NCBI GenBank assembly: GCA_031283015.1
Contig: JAITCQ010000038.1
Span: forward strand, 1-7,331
From: Candidatus Methanoplasma sp.
GTDB taxonomy: Archaea; Thermoplasmatota; Thermoplasmata; Methanomassiliicoccales; Methanomethylophilaceae
Length of the DNA stretch: 7,331 bases
Direction of reading: 5' to 3'
The position numbers and the translations under genes are program-made. Under the pieces are notes generated by a model. That model did no database searches and was not told the DNA's origin. It saw only the letters and a program-made list of their open reading frames with translations. Position 1 is the first letter of the stretch, and the number at the start of each line of letters is the position of its first letter. Of the stretch, positions 5,746-7,331 are shown piece after piece.

Positions 5746-7020
5746 ATGGAGGACCTGACATTTCTCTCACGGGATGAAGTAAAAAAGTCATACAGTCCAC
5801 GCGTCGTCGACCCTATGCTTGAGGGGATGCTGAGAACGTTCGGAGGCGTACTGGTGACCGGCCCGATGTGGTGCGGAAAGAGTTGGACAGGAGCCTACCA
5901 CTCGGAGTCCTCTATAAGCATTCAGAATGAGGACTCGGCAGAATATGCGAGACTCAACCCCACTAGAGCGTTGGACGGGGATCCGCCACGTCTGATAGAC
6001 GAATGGCAGGAAGTCCCTAAACTGTGGGATTATGCCAGAGGGATCATGGACTCGTCTGTTTCAAAAGGAAGGTTTGTCTTTACCGGATCGTCTACGCCTG
6101 CAAAAGGATCCACATTACACAGCGGGACGGGCAGGTTCGCACGGCTGCATATGCGCACGATGTCGCTTTATGAAACGGGGGACAGCAGCGGGGCGGTGGG
6201 TCTGACAAACCTTTTCAACGGCGCCGAATATGAGTCTGTCAGTTCTAAAATGGACATTCCCGCGGCGATGCGCCATATTTGCAGAGGGGGGTGGCCAGCC
6301 GGCATGTTGTTGAACGAGACGGACGCGATGAGAATACCAAAGGCATATGTCGATTCTTGCCGGGAGAAGGACTATTCTCGCATCGATGGAAAAAAACGCA
6401 GCCCTTTGACGATAAAATTGATTATGGAGTCTTTGGCAAGGAACTGCGCTACGACAGTGAAAAGATCAGTCATAGCGGCAGACATATCAAAGGGCGAAAA
6501 ACCGGCGGCGGAGGAGACTGTCGAATTATATCTTGACGCTTTGAGGAGGACATTCGTTCTGGAAGAGCAAAGAGCGTGGGCCCCGGAGATAAGGACCCGG
6601 GCGCGCGTCCGCGGTCCGGTCAAATATCACTTCACCGATCCTTCGATAACCGCCGCAGTTCTTAAAGTCGGCCCGGAAAGGCTGCTCATGAACCCCCGGG
6701 TTGGAGGATTTCTGTTCGAATCCCTATGTTACAGAGACCTGTCCGTTTACGCGTCTTCAATGGGCGGCGAGGTCTTCCATTACAAAGACAACACGCTGGA
6801 AGTGGATTCGGTGGTGGAACTGGACGACGGAAGATGGGGAGGAATAGAAGTGAAACAGGGAACCCATGATTTCAACGAGGCGGCTGACAACCTTCTGCGC
6901 CTCAGGGACAGGGTCTTGTCCAAACCTTCGTTCCTTGCCATACTGACCGCATCCGGAAAGACGGCCTACACCCGTGACGACGGGGTCCACGTGATCCCCT
7001 TGGATTGCCTTGGGCCGTGA
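5746..7020 (+). CDS. Stand-alone AAA+ ATPase with C-terminal DUF4143 / nuclease-like domain (COG1373 type)
   Basis: This 424-residue protein is predicted to be soluble; no signal peptide or membrane segment is seen. The N-terminal ATPase domain has a Walker A loop GPMWCGKS (39-46), a Walker B strand and acidic pair RLIDEWQEVP (82-91), and a sensor-1-like FVFTGSS (110-116). The middle (about 200-320) is helical and charged. The C-terminal part is DUF4143-like: GPVKYHFTDPS, then GFLFESL around 325-330, then EVDSVVELDDGRWGGIEVKQG with D354, E368 and K370 spaced as in the PD-(D/E)XK nuclease fold. Whether it cleaves DNA is unknown. Family members are numerous in archaeal and bacterial genomes, usually solitary, and their role is not settled. 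It lies between divergent cobalamin genes with which it has no known link, carries its own promoter and repeats, and is bounded by an 18-bp direct repeat, so it may be an acquired cassette. The ATG at 5746 is favoured by the promoter spacing. The reading frame is intact. Confidence 0.88.
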   Translation: MEDLTFLSRDEVKKSYSPRVVDPMLEGMLRTFGGVLVTGPMWCGKSWTGAYHSESSISIQNEDSAEYARLNPTRALDGDPPRLIDEWQEVPKLWDYARGIMDSSVSKGRFVFTGSSTPAKGSTLHSGTGRFARLHMRTMSLYETGDSSGAVGLTNLFNGAEYESVSSKMDIPAAMRHICRGGWPAGMLLNETDAMRIPKAYVDSCREKDYSRIDGKKRSPLTIKLIMESLARNCATTVKRSVIAADISKGEKPAAEETVELYLDALRRTFVLEEQRAWAPEIRTRARVRGPVKYHFTDPSITAAVLKVGPERLLMNPRVGGFLFESLCYRDLSVYASSMGGEVFHYKDNTLEVDSVVELDDGRWGGIEVKQGTHDFNEAADNLLRLRDRVLSKPSFLAILTASGKTAYTRDDGVHVIPLDCLGP

Positions 7021-7047
7021 CGGCGTGACGATGGCCTTCTGTATAAA

Positions 7048-7146
7048 TGAGGTGCCAATCTCGTCCATTATTTGGTAAAGTGAGGGTCCATTTTCGGCCA
7101 AATTTTGATAAAATGAGGGTCTGATTTCGTGTATCCAGACAAAATA
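7048..7146. repeat. Three 33-bp imperfect tandem repeats, IS21-like terminal repeats, possible element remnant
   Basis: Units beginning TGAGGTGCC (7048), TGAGGGTCC (7081) and TGAGGGTCT (7114) recur every 33 bases. The first two agree at 23 of 33 positions and the last two at 18 of 33, best in the TGAGGGTC head and the TTTTCG block. Multiple imperfect terminal repeats with a GGGTC core next to TTTTCG resemble what I recall of IS21-family ends. Read on the - strand the array starts TGTCTGGATACACG (from 7141), and a TGT terminus also suits that family. No transposase gene (istA/istB) is present in the window, so at most one end survives. The ATPase stop lies 28 bases before the first unit. Confidence 0.6.
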
Positions 7147-7243
7147 TCAACCATACGGGCGAAGATACCTGAACCAAGCAGATGCCGTTGAGGTCCGGAT
7201 TCAATTGGGATCCGGTCGCCGCGCGAACTTTGTCGCCGGACTT
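7142..7243. other. Intergenic stretch with no recognised feature
   Basis: Between the 33-bp repeats and the second 18-bp direct repeat lie about 100 bases of mixed composition. I see no ribosome binding site, hairpin with T-run, tRNA or convincing coding sequence. It may be debris left by a past insertion or deletion. Confidence 0.4.
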
Positions 7244-7261
7244 GTTGGATGTATGTGCCAA
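7244..7261. repeat. 18-bp direct repeat, right copy, upstream of the putative cbiF
   Basis: GTTGGATGTATGTGCCAA is identical to 5552-5569, in the same orientation and 1692 bases away. Here it lies directly upstream of a TATA-like box on the + strand, the place of an activator site or BRE-adjacent operator, whereas at cbiD it lies downstream of the box. The two copies bracket the ATPase cassette. Confidence 0.85.
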
Positions 7262-7271
7262 GTTATTATAT
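7262..7271 (+). promoter_or_regulatory. TATA-like box for the putative cbiF
   Basis: GTTATTATAT on the + strand ends about 30 bases before the ATG at 7303. Initiation near 7290-7295 would leave a leader of roughly ten bases and no clear ribosome binding site. It is the only AT-rich element of this kind in the last 150 bases of the window. Confidence 0.5.
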
Positions 7272-7302
7272 CTTGTAACCCATCTAGGCTCCGGAATACA
7301 AC

Positions 7303-7331
7303 ATGGCAGGAAAGATATACTTCATCGGGGC
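7303..7331 (+). CDS. Start of a corrinoid methyltransferase, probably cobalt-precorrin-4 C11-methyltransferase (CbiF); truncated by the window edge
   Basis: Only nine full codons are visible, reading MAGKIYFIG, with the next codon beginning GC. Tetrapyrrole methylases open with a strand of the form K-(V/I)-Y-(F/L)-(V/I)-G-A-G-P-G, and the KVYFVGAGPG version is typical of CbiF/CobM. The divergent cbiD-cbiG-cbiJET operon lacks exactly this step, CbiF producing the substrate of CbiG, which supports the call. CbiL, CbiH or a uroporphyrinogen methyltransferase (CobA) begin similarly and cannot be excluded from nine residues. A TATA-like box stands about 32-41 bases upstream, and no other in-frame start lies between it and this ATG. 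Confidence 0.55.

Noticed and set aside
6902..7261. A - strand open frame covering the ATPase 3' end, the 33-bp repeats and the right 18-bp repeat
   Set aside because: It would start at a TTG inside the direct repeat and read through repeats into the ATPase coding strand. No domain is recognisable and no ribosome binding site is seen.

Overview
The window looks like a chromosomal segment of a methanogenic euryarchaeon, most plausibly a member of the Methanomassiliicoccales or a near relative. This is inferred from four things: a methanogen-type serine hydroxymethyltransferase, an anaerobic (cobalt-early, Cbi-type) corrin ring pathway, archaeal TATA-like promoters, and a lone DUF4143-type AAA+ ATPase of the sort that is abundant in such genomes. 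The assignment rests on remembered family resemblance and was not tested by a search.

Layout. (1) 1-1182, + strand: the 3' nine-tenths of glyA (serine hydroxymethyltransferase), followed by a hairpin plus T-run terminator. (2) 1183-1329: a convergent intergenic region with terminators for both sides and an AT-rich stretch in which a TTGCAA-like hexamer recurs every 23 bp. (3) 1330-5529, - strand: a compact three-gene cobalamin operon, transcribed cbiD > cbiG > cbiJ-cbiE-cbiT. The last gene is a three-domain fusion. cbiD and cbiG overlap in a GTGA and cbiG is separated from the fusion gene by one base, so the three are almost certainly co-transcribed and translationally coupled. (4) 5530-7302: a long region between divergent genes. 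It holds the cbiD promoter, three 23-bp tandem repeats, an AT-rich leaderless-type promoter, the ATPase gene (5746-7020), three 33-bp imperfect tandem repeats that resemble the multiple terminal repeats of IS21-like elements, and a promoter for the last gene. An identical 18-base sequence, in the same orientation, sits at both edges of this region (5552-5569 and 7244-7261). (5) 7303-7331, + strand: the first nine codons of a corrinoid methyltransferase, probably cbiF.

How the genes work together. If the last gene is cbiF, the window holds an unbroken run of corrin-ring steps. CbiF methylates C11 of cobalt-precorrin-4, CbiG opens the lactone of cobalt-precorrin-5A, and CbiD methylates C1 of 5B. 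CbiJ reduces 6A, and CbiE and CbiT methylate C5 and C15 and decarboxylate to cobalt-precorrin-8. Methyl-reducing methanogens depend on corrinoid proteins for methyl transfer, so such a cluster fits.

The most unusual structure is the ATPase cassette between the two divergent halves of the cobalamin cluster. It is bounded by the 18-bp direct repeat, carries its own 23-bp repeat array and promoter, and ends in IS-like repeats. Two readings compete: insertion of a mobile or formerly mobile cassette into a once-shared divergent cbiD/cbiF promoter, or two copies of a regulatory site serving the two cbi promoters.
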